The translations under genes and the position numbers were made by a program. From JADJOY01 sp016713535 [NCBI: Deltaproteobacteria bacterium] (GTDB lineage Bacteria; JADJOY01), in the NCBI GenBank assembly GCA_016713535.1, contig JADJOY010000009.1:1-64000 (forward strand): a stretch of 64,000 nucleotides of DNA, written 5' to 3'. Below are positions 9,467 through 17,163 of this stretch, piece after piece. The notes beneath the pieces are model-generated. The model was not told the origin of the DNA. It worked only from the letters and a program-made list of their open reading frames with translations, and did not search any database. Every line of letters begins with the position of its first letter. Position 1 is the stretch's first letter.

Positions 9467-10527
9467 AACTCCGCCCGCTTCCGTGCTTCGCCAGTGCACT
9501 CGTCCTGCTGCTCTCGAATCCAGCCGTCGCCTGCACGATGGCGATGGTCGAGAACACGATGCTTGCGTGGGCACGCGACGACGACGCGCTCTACTTCGAC
9601 TCGTACGACAAACTCTTCCAGCTTGATCGCTGGATCGGAGGCATCGCCGCCCTCCCGCTCGGCTCGATCCCGAGAGCGCTCACGTCGTCGTTCACGATCA
9701 GTCCGGACGGTAGGACGCTAGCCGTAGCGACCGCCTCGCACGACGCGTCGTGCCGAGGACTCGAACCGCGGCTCACCCTTGCGGACGTCGGGAGTGGCCA
9801 GACGCTCGCCGCGATGAGCCGACCCCGCGGCCACCTAGTCGTGCTGGGCTGGGCGAGCGACTCGAAATCCTTGGTGATCGGCTTCAGCGATCGGCGCGGC
9901 TCGGCGATCAAGTCGGCACCCGTCCAGGAAGCGACGCGCGTCGACCGCAACCTCCAGCCGATCGAATCGCTACCGCCCGAGGCGTTCGGTCACCTCCGAC
10001 CCGATCTGCGGATGGCCCTCTCGTTCGACGGTTGGAGCGTCCTGACCGCGCACTGGCTGAAGGATCCCCGCCACGCTCGCGGCCTCGTCGCGGTCGACCT
10101 CGACCGGCAGACGGTGCGATTCAGCGCCGACGGCCGCCGGGTCGGGTACGGACTGCAGCGTTCAGCAGGCGAGTCGGTCGTCGTGATCCGCGACGCCGAG
10201 AGCCTGGAGCGGATCGCCACGATGCCGCTCACCGGCCAGCGGGTGCTCGGTCTCGCCTTCCACCCGACGCGGCCCTACGTGGCCGTGGCGAGCGAGGAGA
10301 TCGCGGTCGAGCCGCGGTCGGACGCATCGCCGGAGACACGGCTCGACTTACTCGACTACGGCGAACGAGAGACGCTGGGGCGCGCATCGATCGGCGGTTA
10401 CCGTGCATCCCGTCTCGAGTGGTCACACGACGGCGACACGCTCGCGGTGGGTGGCTCGCTCGACGAATCCACAGGATCCCCACGCCCGTGGCTCATGGAG
10501 CTGGAGCAGCTCGCGCCCGGGTCGTGA
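9463..10527 (+). CDS. Secreted WD40/TolB-like beta-propeller protein, function unknown
   Basis: The 354-residue product has a signal peptide ending near LLLSNPAVACTMA. The rest consists of repeated beta-propeller-type segments: SFTISPDGRTLAVATASHD, LGWASDSKSLVIGFSD, GLAFHPTRPYVAVASEEIA and LEWSHDGDTLAVGG. Each has the (S/D)-D-G-(D/R)-T/S-L-A-V pattern seen in WD40 and TolB blades. No enzymatic motif is visible. It overlaps the preceding membrane-protein gene by four bases, and the two may act together at the envelope. A 6-bp hairpin at 10564-10578 (AGCGGC-TGA-GCCGCT) lies 36 bases past the stop and may end transcription. Confidence 0.75.
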   Translation: MKLRPLPCFASALVLLLSNPAVACTMAMVENTMLAWARDDDALYFDSYDKLFQLDRWIGGIAALPLGSIPRALTSSFTISPDGRTLAVATASHDASCRGLEPRLTLADVGSGQTLAAMSRPRGHLVVLGWASDSKSLVIGFSDRRGSAIKSAPVQEATRVDRNLQPIESLPPEAFGHLRPDLRMALSFDGWSVLTAHWLKDPRHARGLVAVDLDRQTVRFSADGRRVGYGLQRSAGESVVVIRDAESLERIATMPLTGQRVLGLAFHPTRPYVAVASEEIAVEPRSDASPETRLDLLDYGERETLGRASIGGYRASRLEWSHDGDTLAVGGSLDESTGSPRPWLMELEQLAPGS

Positions 10528-10561
10528 CCGCTGACTTGCGCCCCGTTTCTAGTCCGCTGTT

Positions 10562-10758
10562 TCAGCGGCTGAGCCGCTCACGATCGAGCAGCTCTTCGGC
10601 GATGGATCGCGGCGAGTGGATCACGACGCCGTGGAAGGTTCGGCCGTAGAGCGGCCCGAAGTCTCGGCTTCGTCGAACTCGCGGATGCGGTCCGCGTCGT
10701 AGAGCTCGATCGGGAGGGTGACGGCCGGGCGCAACAGCAGGCCGTCGCGTGTCGTCTC
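10562..10758 (-). pseudogene. Truncated, frameshifted remnant of an AbrB-type antitoxin-like gene
   Basis: On the minus strand the stretch near 10758-10670 reads TTRDGLLLRPAVTLPIELYD followed by ADRIREFDEAE, which resembles the tail of AbrB/MazE-type antitoxins. A one-base loss then moves the frame to FGPLYGRTFHGVVIHSPRSI and on to a TGA at 10562. The expected N-terminal swapped-hairpin DNA-binding half is missing, and the region upstream holds the promoter of the next gene instead. No toxin partner is seen. The interval 10528-10853 contains this remnant, one hairpin and that promoter. The family assignment is tentative. Confidence 0.35.
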
Positions 10759-10808
10759 CGCGGCAGAAAAGCAGAAATACCGGAATCACGAAGAGGGCAT
10801 CCTGACGG

Positions 10809-10838
10809 TTGCGCGCCGTTGGGACGTCAGCTTATACT
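10809..10838 (+). promoter_or_regulatory. Predicted sigma70-type promoter of the DUF222/HNH gene
   Basis: TTGCGC (10809-10814) and TATACT (10833-10838) are separated by 18 bases and fit a vegetative promoter, with a good -10 and a weak -35. Transcription would begin about 10845, within ten bases of the GTG start at 10854, so the mRNA would be nearly leaderless. The -10 box directly abuts the predicted SOS box. Confidence 0.5.
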
Positions 10839-10850
10839 GAACATCAGTTC
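10839..10850. promoter_or_regulatory. Predicted LexA/SOS box (GAAC-N4-GTTC)
   Basis: GAAC-ATCA-GTTC is a perfect match to the GAAC-N4-GTTC core bound by LexA in Gram-positive-type SOS systems and several other lineages. It follows the -10 hexamer without a gap, so bound LexA would block RNA polymerase. Whether this organism's LexA recognises this core is not known from the window. Confidence 0.5.
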
Positions 10851-10853
10851 ACC

Positions 10854-12821
10854 GTGAGTGGTGACGGGGTGACGCATGGGGCCACGACTTCAGGAGATCG
10901 AGGGCTGCAGGCGGAGATCACGCTGCTGGCGGCGCACATCAGCGCGGCGACGTACCGGTTCCTGGTGCTGCTCGCCGAGCTGGATCGGAAGGTGAGCTGG
11001 GCCGGCGAAGGCATCGCCTCGGCGGCGCACTGGCTCAACTACCGCTGCGGCATCAGCCTGCGCGCGGCGCAGGAGCAGGTGCGCGTGGCGTACGCGCTAC
11101 CGGCGCTCGCCAAGATCAGCGCGGCGTTCGAGCGCGGCGAGGTGAGCTACTCGAAGGTCCGGGCGATGACCCGCGTGGCCACCGCGGCGAACGAGGACTA
11201 CTTGCTCAACTTCGCGAGGTCGGGGACCGCGTGGCACGTGGAAAAGCTGGTGCGCTCGTACCGGACCGCCGAGCGCGGGCGCGAGACGGCGGCGGCGAGG
11301 CGGCAGTTCGCGGAGCGGGAACTCTCGTGGTCGTACGACTCCGACGGCTCGCTGGTGTTCCGCGGGAGGCTGCCGGCCGAGCTCGGCGGCATGGTGGTCG
11401 CGGCGCTCGAGGCGGCGCGGGAGGAGCTGTTCCGGAAGCAGCGCGACGAAGCCGACGGCAAGCCTGTGGATGAGCGTCCCGCGGAACGCGAGGCGGACAC
11501 CGCTCAGCGCGAAGGCGGGGCGGCGGCGACTCCAGCGATGCGGCCGCCGTGGATCCCCGAAGATCACGAAGGTCCGCAGGCGAAGCGGGCGGATGCGCTG
11601 GTGTTCCTGGCGGAGTCGTTCCTGGCGAACGGTGGCGCGGCGCTCGCGGCCGGCGAGCGCTACCTGCTCCACGTCCACGTCGACGAGAGCGCCTTGCCAC
11701 GCGACGGCGACGGCACTCGCTGCCACGTCGACGATGGGCCGGCGCTGGCGGCGGAGACGGTCCGGCGGCTCGCCTGCGACTGCGGCCGGGTATGTCTTCA
11801 CGACGACGAACACGGCGAGGTGCTGAGCGTCGGGCGCAAGACGCGCCAGATCCCGCCGGCGATCCGCCGCGCGCTGCGGTCGCGCGACGGCGGCTGTCAG
11901 TTCCCCGGCTGCATCAACCGCCGCTTCGTCGATGGCCACCACATCGAGCACTGGGCCGACGGCGGCGACACGAGCCTCGCGAACCTGGTGATGCTGTGCC
12001 GCTTCCACCACCGCCTCGTTCACGAGGGTGGGTACGCGGTCGAGGCCAGCGAGGGCGGGTTCGAGTTCCGCGATCCGAGCGGGCGCGTGTTGCGGTGCAG
12101 GCCGGCGGTGATCGAGGGCGACTCGGTGGCCGCGATCGTGAACCGGAACCTCGGCGCCGGGCTCGCGATCGATGCGGAGACGATCCGGCCCCACGGCTGG
12201 TACGGCGAGCCGGTGATCTGGTCGTGGGCGGTCGAGAGCCTGGCGGAGCGCGACCACCGGCCCCCATGCATAGCCCGGCGCTCAGAGGCGGAATCGCCAT
12301 GCCCAGGGGGCGGTTTCGGAGAGCACGAGGTACGATCCGCCGGTGAGGCGGCGGAGGCGGAAATAGCGGTACGGCTGCGCGGCTGCGCGGCCGCCGGTGG
12401 GCACCACCTTGGCGCGCGCGATGAGGTGGCGATCGCGCCGCGCCGTGGGACCGATCCAGCACCAGCGGGCGTCGACGGCCTCGATCGACGAGGCGCGCAG
12501 CGCGGCCCAGCGCTCGGCCGCGACCGCCGCGCTCTCGGCGTCCGGAGCTCCGGTCCCGCTTCGTTGCGCCGCTTCGACGATCCCAGCGCCGACCTGGCGA
12601 TCGAGCGCCTGGCGGATGGCCACGGTGACCTGCGAGACGTCGATGGCACGCCCGGGCCACGCGAGCCACAGCGCGCCCATCGCCACCAGCGCCAGCGCTC
12701 CCCAGATCCCCTTGAATCGAATCGTCATCGGCGGCTCCCGCTTCAGGGCGTGCGATCATGGCACGGGCGTTGCGGTCGAATCCGGCCGGGCGAGTGCGCG
12801 TGCTCGAGAGGAGGCTGCTGA
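10854..12821 (+). CDS. DUF222-domain HNH endonuclease, with a probable read-through tail
   Basis: The N-terminal two thirds match the DUF222 (13E12-repeat) region, with helices such as ITLLAAHISAATYRFLVLLA and GEVSYSKVRAMTRVATAANE. An HNH nuclease domain follows: CQFPGCINRRFVDGHHIEHW, then NLVMLCRFHHRLVHEGG. Such proteins are presumed DNA nucleases with mobile or repair-linked roles. The GTG at 10854 is just downstream of the predicted promoter; GTG 10869 is an alternative. The recognisable protein ends near 12270. The last 180 or so codons are antisense to the next gene and are probably spurious, because removing one C from the CCCCC run at 12261-12265 would bring TAG 12271 into frame. Confidence 0.8.
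   Translation: MSGDGVTHGATTSGDRGLQAEITLLAAHISAATYRFLVLLAELDRKVSWAGEGIASAAHWLNYRCGISLRAAQEQVRVAYALPALAKISAAFERGEVSYSKVRAMTRVATAANEDYLLNFARSGTAWHVEKLVRSYRTAERGRETAAARRQFAERELSWSYDSDGSLVFRGRLPAELGGMVVAALEAAREELFRKQRDEADGKPVDERPAEREADTAQREGGAAATPAMRPPWIPEDHEGPQAKRADALVFLAESFLANGGAALAAGERYLLHVHVDESALPRDGDGTRCHVDDGPALAAETVRRLACDCGRVCLHDDEHGEVLSVGRKTRQIPPAIRRALRSRDGGCQFPGCINRRFVDGHHIEHWADGGDTSLANLVMLCRFHHRLVHEGGYAVEASEGGFEFRDPSGRVLRCRPAVIEGDSVAAIVNRNLGAGLAIDAETIRPHGWYGEPVIWSWAVESLAERDHRPPCIARRSEAESPCPGGGFGEHEVRSAGEAAEAEIAVRLRGCAAAGGHHLGARDEVAIAPRRGTDPAPAGVDGLDRRGAQRGPALGRDRRALGVRSSGPASLRRFDDPSADLAIERLADGHGDLRDVDGTPGPREPQRAHRHQRQRSPDPLESNRHRRLPLQGVRSWHGRCGRIRPGECACSRGGC
12282..12728 (-). CDS. Small protein with one N-terminal membrane anchor or signal, function unknown
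   Basis: The 148-residue product begins MTIRFKGIWGALALVAMGAL, a likely membrane anchor or uncleaved signal, followed by a soluble region containing VTVAIRQALDRQVGAGIVEA and an aromatic/basic part ending YRYFRLRRLTGGSYLVLSET. The ATG at 12728 has a GGGAG ribosome site about six bases upstream. It is convergent with the HNH gene, whose read-through tail covers it in antisense; its own ribosome site and signal-like start favour this strand. I do not recognise the family. Confidence 0.6.
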   Translation of the reverse strand: MTIRFKGIWGALALVAMGALWLAWPGRAIDVSQVTVAIRQALDRQVGAGIVEAAQRSGTGAPDAESAAVAAERWAALRASSIEAVDARWCWIGPTARRDRHLIARAKVVPTGGRAAAQPYRYFRLRRLTGGSYLVLSETAPWAWRFRL

Positions 12822-14536
12822 TGGCGACCCGGAAGCGTGGCTCGACACCCTACCGGGTGCGGCGCTCGACGGCGGTCCTGACCGCCGGCTTCGACCCCCG
12901 GCTCTCGGTGGGCTCGGCGCGGCCAGCGGTGTTCCGCTCGTCGACCTACGTGTTCTCGAGCCCGGAGACCGCGTAGCGGGCGTTCGCGATCGCCCTCGGC
13001 CGCGAGCGCGCCGCCGAGGGGGAGGCGGTGGACCTCATCTACTCGCGGCTCTCCCACCCCAACGCCGAGATCCTCGAGCACCAGATCGCGCCGCTCGAGC
13101 CGGGCGCCAAGGACGCGGCGGTCTTCAACTCGGGCATGGCCGCGATCTCGACGCTCTTCCTCGCCTTCTGCGAGCCGGGCTCGAGCTTCGTCTACACGAC
13201 ACCGGTCTACGGCGGCACGCAGCACCTGATCCACCAGCTCCTCGAGCCGCTCGGGATGCGCGGCATCCCGGTGCTCGCCGGCGACACCGCGGCACTGCGC
13301 GCCGCGATCGCGCGGGCGCCGCGGCTCAGGCTGGTGTTCGTGGAGACGCCCGCGAACCCGACGCTGGTGATGTCCGACATCGCCGCCGCGGCGGAGGCGG
13401 CGGCCAGGCGCCGCCGCGAGCGCCCGCTGGTGGCCGTCGACAACACCTTCCTCGGGCCCACGTTCCAGCACCCGCTGACGCTCGGTGCCGACCTCGTCGT
13501 CTACTCGGCGACCAAGTACCTGGCCGGGCACAGCGACATGCTGGGTGGCGTGGTGCTGGCCCGCGATGCCAGCCTCACCGAGCAGCTACGCGGGCTGCGG
13601 GCGATCGTCGGCAACATCCTCCAGCCCGACGAGTGCTGGATGCTCGACAGCCGGCTGCCGACCGTCGACCTGCGCATGAACAAGCAGAGCAAGAACGCGC
13701 AGCGCATCGCCGAGGCGCTCGCCGAGCACCCGCGCATCCGCCGCATGCACTATCCGTCGCTCTTCACCGACCCCGAGCAGGTGCGGATCCGCGACGCGCA
13801 GTGCCGGTTCCCGGGCGGGCTCTTGTCGTTCGAGCTCGAGGGCGGAAAGGCGGAGGCCTTCGACTTCCTGCGGCGGCTCACCATCGCGCGCAACGCCGTG
13901 AGCCTGGGCGGCGTCGAGACCCTCGCCTGCCACCCCGCCACCACGACCCACTCGGAGATGTCGCCGGCCGAGAAGAAGCGCGCCGGCGTCACCGACTCGC
14001 TGGTACGGATCTCGGTCGGGATCGAGGACTGGCGGGATCTGCTAGCCGACTTCGAGCGGGCGCTGTCGGAGTGGTCGATCGAACGCAGTCCGCCGCCTGC
14101 GTTTTCGCGGGGGGGCACCCCCACCGCGTGCCACGCGCTGCGCTCGGCGTGCCGCTGGCACCGGACGGTCGCCGAGGAATCCCAGCTGGGTGAGCGACCG
14201 AACTGGCGATCGCGGGCCGTGTCGTTCGCTGGAGCGCGCCCGCTCCGTCGGGCGCCAGCGACGGTCTGGGTCGGCGACGGAGCGCCGACGCTCCAGCCGC
14301 GCACGTCCGGCCGTTCACCGCGGCACCGGCGGCACGAACGGGCAGGACGAGTCCTCGAGGCACAGGTCGTCCTTGAGGTTGCGGCCGAACGAGGACAGGT
14401 AGAGCCCGATCTGGTTCTGCGCCCACACCGCCCAGTCGATGGGGGCGTCGGGTGTCGAGAAGCCGATGAACTCGTGCTTGATCCCCATCGGGAAGCGCAC
14501 CGCCGAGAGGCCATCGCCGACGCGCACCGGCGGTAG
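12821..14536 (+). pseudogene. Cys/Met-metabolism PLP enzyme (methionine gamma-lyase or cystathionine gamma-lyase/synthase type) with an in-frame TAG
   Basis: The protein starts at ATG 12821, eight bases after a GAGGAGG site. The frame is intact except for TAG at 12974-12976, after RSSTYVFSSPETA; the same frame continues with RAFAIALGRERAAEGEAVDL. Hallmarks are IYSRLSHPNAEILEHQIAPL, FNSGMAAIST, the LVYSATKYLAGHSDMLGG lysine motif that holds PLP, and SLGGVETLACHPATTTHSEM. The enzyme would make or cleave sulfur amino acid thioethers. Family homology ends near 14085 (FERALSEWSIER). The frame then runs on through a hairpin element and over the 3' end of the convergent gene, so another error may hide the true stop. 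Confidence 0.8.
14229..14296. repeat. Double-hairpin inverted repeat, second full copy
   Basis: Outer arms are CTGGAGCG (14229-14236) and CGCTCCAG (14289-14296). The inner hairpins are CGCCCG-CTCCGT-CGGGCG (14237-14254) and TCGGCG-ACGGAG-CGCCGA (14271-14288). The spacer is 16 bases, as in the copy at 6394. The loops match that copy exactly. The right-arm stem here has the same bases as the left-arm stem there, and the left-arm stem is unrelated to both. The element lies between the convergent 3' ends of the PLP-enzyme gene and the lipase-like lipoprotein gene. Confidence 0.9.
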
Positions 14537-15058
14537 CGGGCCGATGCCGCCGTTGTTGCGGTCGAGGTCGTCGATGTCCCAGCGCTCGGCGTAGGGGATG
14601 TCGCCCTCGGGCAGCATCTCGTCGTGGTCGATCAGGATGTCGTTGATGCGCAGCGCCTCGCTCTCATCGCCGTAGAAGCCGGCGGCGCGCGCGAGTGCGA
14701 GGTGGCAGTTGAACGGCACCGTGAAGTCGCCGGGGTCGCTGGTCTGGAGCACCGGCTTGGGCGGCACGCCGGGGAGCGGATCGAGGAAGAGGTGCGGCGC
14801 GTAGTTCACCGGATCGCCGGGCTCGAAGACCATCTGCGCCAGGCCGATGAAGCGCCGCACGTCGGGTGTGTTGCGGCGGAAGCCGAGCCCCTCGTGCTTC
14901 GAGGTCACGGTGACGACGTGCGGCGCGCCGTCGGCTCCCACCAGCGTGATCTCGAGCGGATCTCCCACGTCCGCGGGGATGCCCACCGCGAAGCCGCCCG
15001 AGTCCTCGGCGACGCCGCTCGCCTCCTCGCCGTTCGCGAGGTTCCGCACGGTGATCAC
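14315..15058 (-). pseudogene. C-terminal part of the lipase-like lipoprotein, cut off by an amber codon
   Basis: This 247-codon stretch is in the same frame as the upstream gene and directly follows its TAG at 15061-15059 (PAKAR, stop, then VITVRNLANGEEASG). It has a beta-rich region (DPLEITLVGADGAPHVVTVT) and a tail with many acidic residues: NDILIDHDEMLPEGDIPYAE, IDWAVWAQNQIGLYLSSFG and DLCLEDSSCPF. Restart at GTG 15058 would make a separate 247-residue cytosolic fragment, which seems unlikely because no signal peptide or ribosome site is present. I read it as the C-terminal quarter of one roughly 950-residue protein. Confidence 0.7.
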
Positions 15059-17158
15059 CTAGCGCGCCTTGGCCGGCAGTGAGCCGAGCGTGACCTCGGG
15101 GATGACGTCGGGATCGCAGCCCTCGTCGCCCGCCTCCTTGGCGGCGTCGTTGTTGAGGGTGAGCGCCACCTCGCCACCACCGACCGGGCAGCCGACCACC
15201 ACCGGTCCGATCACCTGCAGGAACATGTCCTGGGTGACGAACCGAAGCCGCGAGCGCAGGATCATGTCGGCGAGGTTGCCGCCCGGGACGATCGGCGCCG
15301 CGGCGCGGATCGCGGGCTCGATCGCGGAAGCGACGTTGGTGAGGATCCCGCCGAGCGAGGTCCCCGACATCACGAACGTCGCACCCGGCCCGCCGAGGTC
15401 GAGGCGCCCGTCGGCGTTGAAGTCGCCGTCGAGCTCCGCCACGCCGTCACCGTTCAGGTCGAACTGCGAGCGCTCGCCCAGGTGCTCGAGCACGCGGATG
15501 AGCTGCATGTCGTCGATCACCGTCTGGCGCACGGTGTCGCGGGTCTCGAAGGCGTTGGCGCGGAAGAACGAGGCGCCGGAGTCGGTGATGCCGTCGCCGT
15601 CGGCGTCGACCGCGCGCCCGGTGACGCCGATCGCCTGGATCACGCCGACCTCGAAGAGCTTGTCGGCGGCCTCCTGCAGATCGTCCACCGGGCGGAGGTC
15701 GATGCCGGTGAGGATGCCGATCAGGTTCACGATGAGCTGGGGCGGGATCGGCAGGTCGCCGGCGAGCCCCTGGATGTCGCCGCGGGCGTCGGCGATCGCG
15801 TCGAACGGCCCGTGGCCCACGGCATCGATCGCCGCGATCGCGATGCCGAAGCGGCTCATGGTGTTCGCGAAGCCCACACTCTCGAGCCGCGAGGTGTTCG
15901 AGCCGTGCTGGTAGACGAGCACCGGGAACGGCGGGTGGTGGTCCTGGGTCTCGCGCGGGATCGACAGCATGAAGGTCACGCGGTCGGTCTCGATCGTGCC
16001 CTCGCCGGTCTCCGGGTTCACGTCCATCACGCCGTCGGCGGTCTGGATCAGGCTCGGCGACAGGAAGCTGCCGACCACGAAGTAGTCGACGCCGTCGACG
16101 CCGAAGTTGGGGAACTCGCCCGGCGTCGCGAACGACTCGGCGGCCTTGAGGATCGGCGACAGGAACTCGGACTGGAGGATGTAGACGTTGTCCTGGCTGT
16201 CCGCGGGGATGCCGAGCAGCCGGAGCGAGCCGTCGCCGTCGGTGGCGATGTCGAGGTTCTCGAGCTGGTCGATCCTGGGTGGTGCGACCTGCGCCATGCG
16301 CGCGAGCGGTCCCTCGCCGTCGAGCCCGCGGCGGGCACTCTCGAGCAGCGACGTCACCGACTGGGTGGTGAAGGTCCACGCGAACGCCCACCGCGCGAGC
16401 GGCACGCCGAGGCGCTCGAAGACCGGCAGCGCGTCCGAGAGATCCTGGGTCTGGTCGAGGTGGTGGACCGCGCCGAACGGCGAGCGGATCGGCTGGCCGT
16501 CACGACCGCGCAGGCCGTCGGTGAGGACCACCGCGTAGTGGCTGCGCTGCTCGAGCGGCATCACCGGCCGCACGATCAGCGTGTCGGTGGCGACCTCGTA
16601 GAAGTCCACCCACTCGGGCGCGCCACCGGCGCTCCGCGGCGCCACGTTGCTCGCCGGATAGACGTAGCCCGAGAGCGCGCGGTCGGGGTCGAACGGGAAG
16701 AAGTAGCTGGGGTCGTCGCGGACCGGGAAGTTGCCGCGGCCGAGGTCGAGCGGCACCGGCTTGCCGTAGGCGCGGGAGGTGGGGTCGACGTTGACCAGCC
16801 AGATGTTCGCCGACGTCGCGGTCGAGAGATCGAGGGGCGCCCTGAAGCGAATCGTGAGCGGCGCGTAGGTCCCGAAGCCGTCGAGCTCGTCGACGTGGCC
16901 GCGGATGCGCCGCTCGAGCGCCGTGGGTGCGTCGGTGCTCACGTTCACGCGGCGCTTGGTCGGGGTGGTCTCGTCGTAGAGCGTCGCCACGTCGTTGGGG
17001 AACGGGATCTCCGCGAACGGCCGCGCGTAGAGATCCCACACGATCTCTGGGCCGCTCCCCGCGGGCGTCGCCTTGAGCCCGGGTGCCCGGTCCGACGCGC
17101 CGCACCCCGCGAGCGCCACCGCGCAGACCACCACGACTGCCAGCACCGTCGGCTTCAT
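15059..17158 (-). CDS. Large lipoprotein with a lipase-like alpha/beta-hydrolase domain (N-terminal 700 residues)
   Basis: The product begins MKPTVLAVVVVCAVALAGCG with lipobox Cys19, so it should be anchored in the outer membrane. An N-terminal region (FAEIPFPNDVATLYDETTPT onward) resembles the Ig-like domain found ahead of some bacterial lipases. A later hydrolase core has VLVYQHGSNTSRLESVGFAN and the nucleophile elbow GTSLGGI. DxDxDG-like acidic loops (DADGDGITDSG, DLNGDGVAELDGDFNADGR) suggest calcium binding. The frame ends at TAG 15061-15059 but clearly continues beyond it. ATG 17170 is an alternative start overlapping the barrel gene's stop. A paralogue lies at 46353-48641. Confidence 0.8.
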   Translation of the reverse strand: MKPTVLAVVVVCAVALAGCGASDRAPGLKATPAGSGPEIVWDLYARPFAEIPFPNDVATLYDETTPTKRRVNVSTDAPTALERRIRGHVDELDGFGTYAPLTIRFRAPLDLSTATSANIWLVNVDPTSRAYGKPVPLDLGRGNFPVRDDPSYFFPFDPDRALSGYVYPASNVAPRSAGGAPEWVDFYEVATDTLIVRPVMPLEQRSHYAVVLTDGLRGRDGQPIRSPFGAVHHLDQTQDLSDALPVFERLGVPLARWAFAWTFTTQSVTSLLESARRGLDGEGPLARMAQVAPPRIDQLENLDIATDGDGSLRLLGIPADSQDNVYILQSEFLSPILKAAESFATPGEFPNFGVDGVDYFVVGSFLSPSLIQTADGVMDVNPETGEGTIETDRVTFMLSIPRETQDHHPPFPVLVYQHGSNTSRLESVGFANTMSRFGIAIAAIDAVGHGPFDAIADARGDIQGLAGDLPIPPQLIVNLIGILTGIDLRPVDDLQEAADKLFEVGVIQAIGVTGRAVDADGDGITDSGASFFRANAFETRDTVRQTVIDDMQLIRVLEHLGERSQFDLNGDGVAELDGDFNADGRLDLGGPGATFVMSGTSLGGILTNVASAIEPAIRAAAPIVPGGNLADMILRSRLRFVTQDMFLQVIGPVVVGCPVGGGEVALTLNNDAAKEAGDEGCDPDVIPEVTLGSLPAKAR

Positions 17159-17163
17159 TCGGC

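Noticed and set aside
12743-13531. Minus-strand frame of 262 codons over the PLP-enzyme gene
   Set aside because: It is antisense to conserved PLP-enzyme motifs and shows only Arg/Gly/His-rich shadow composition.
12974-15061. TAG reassigned to an amino acid (pyrrolysine-like or suppressor decoding)
   Set aside because: TAG terminates several intact genes normally, including those ending at 6393, 8761, 50906, 58583, 62098 and 63161, and only two genes show internal TAG.
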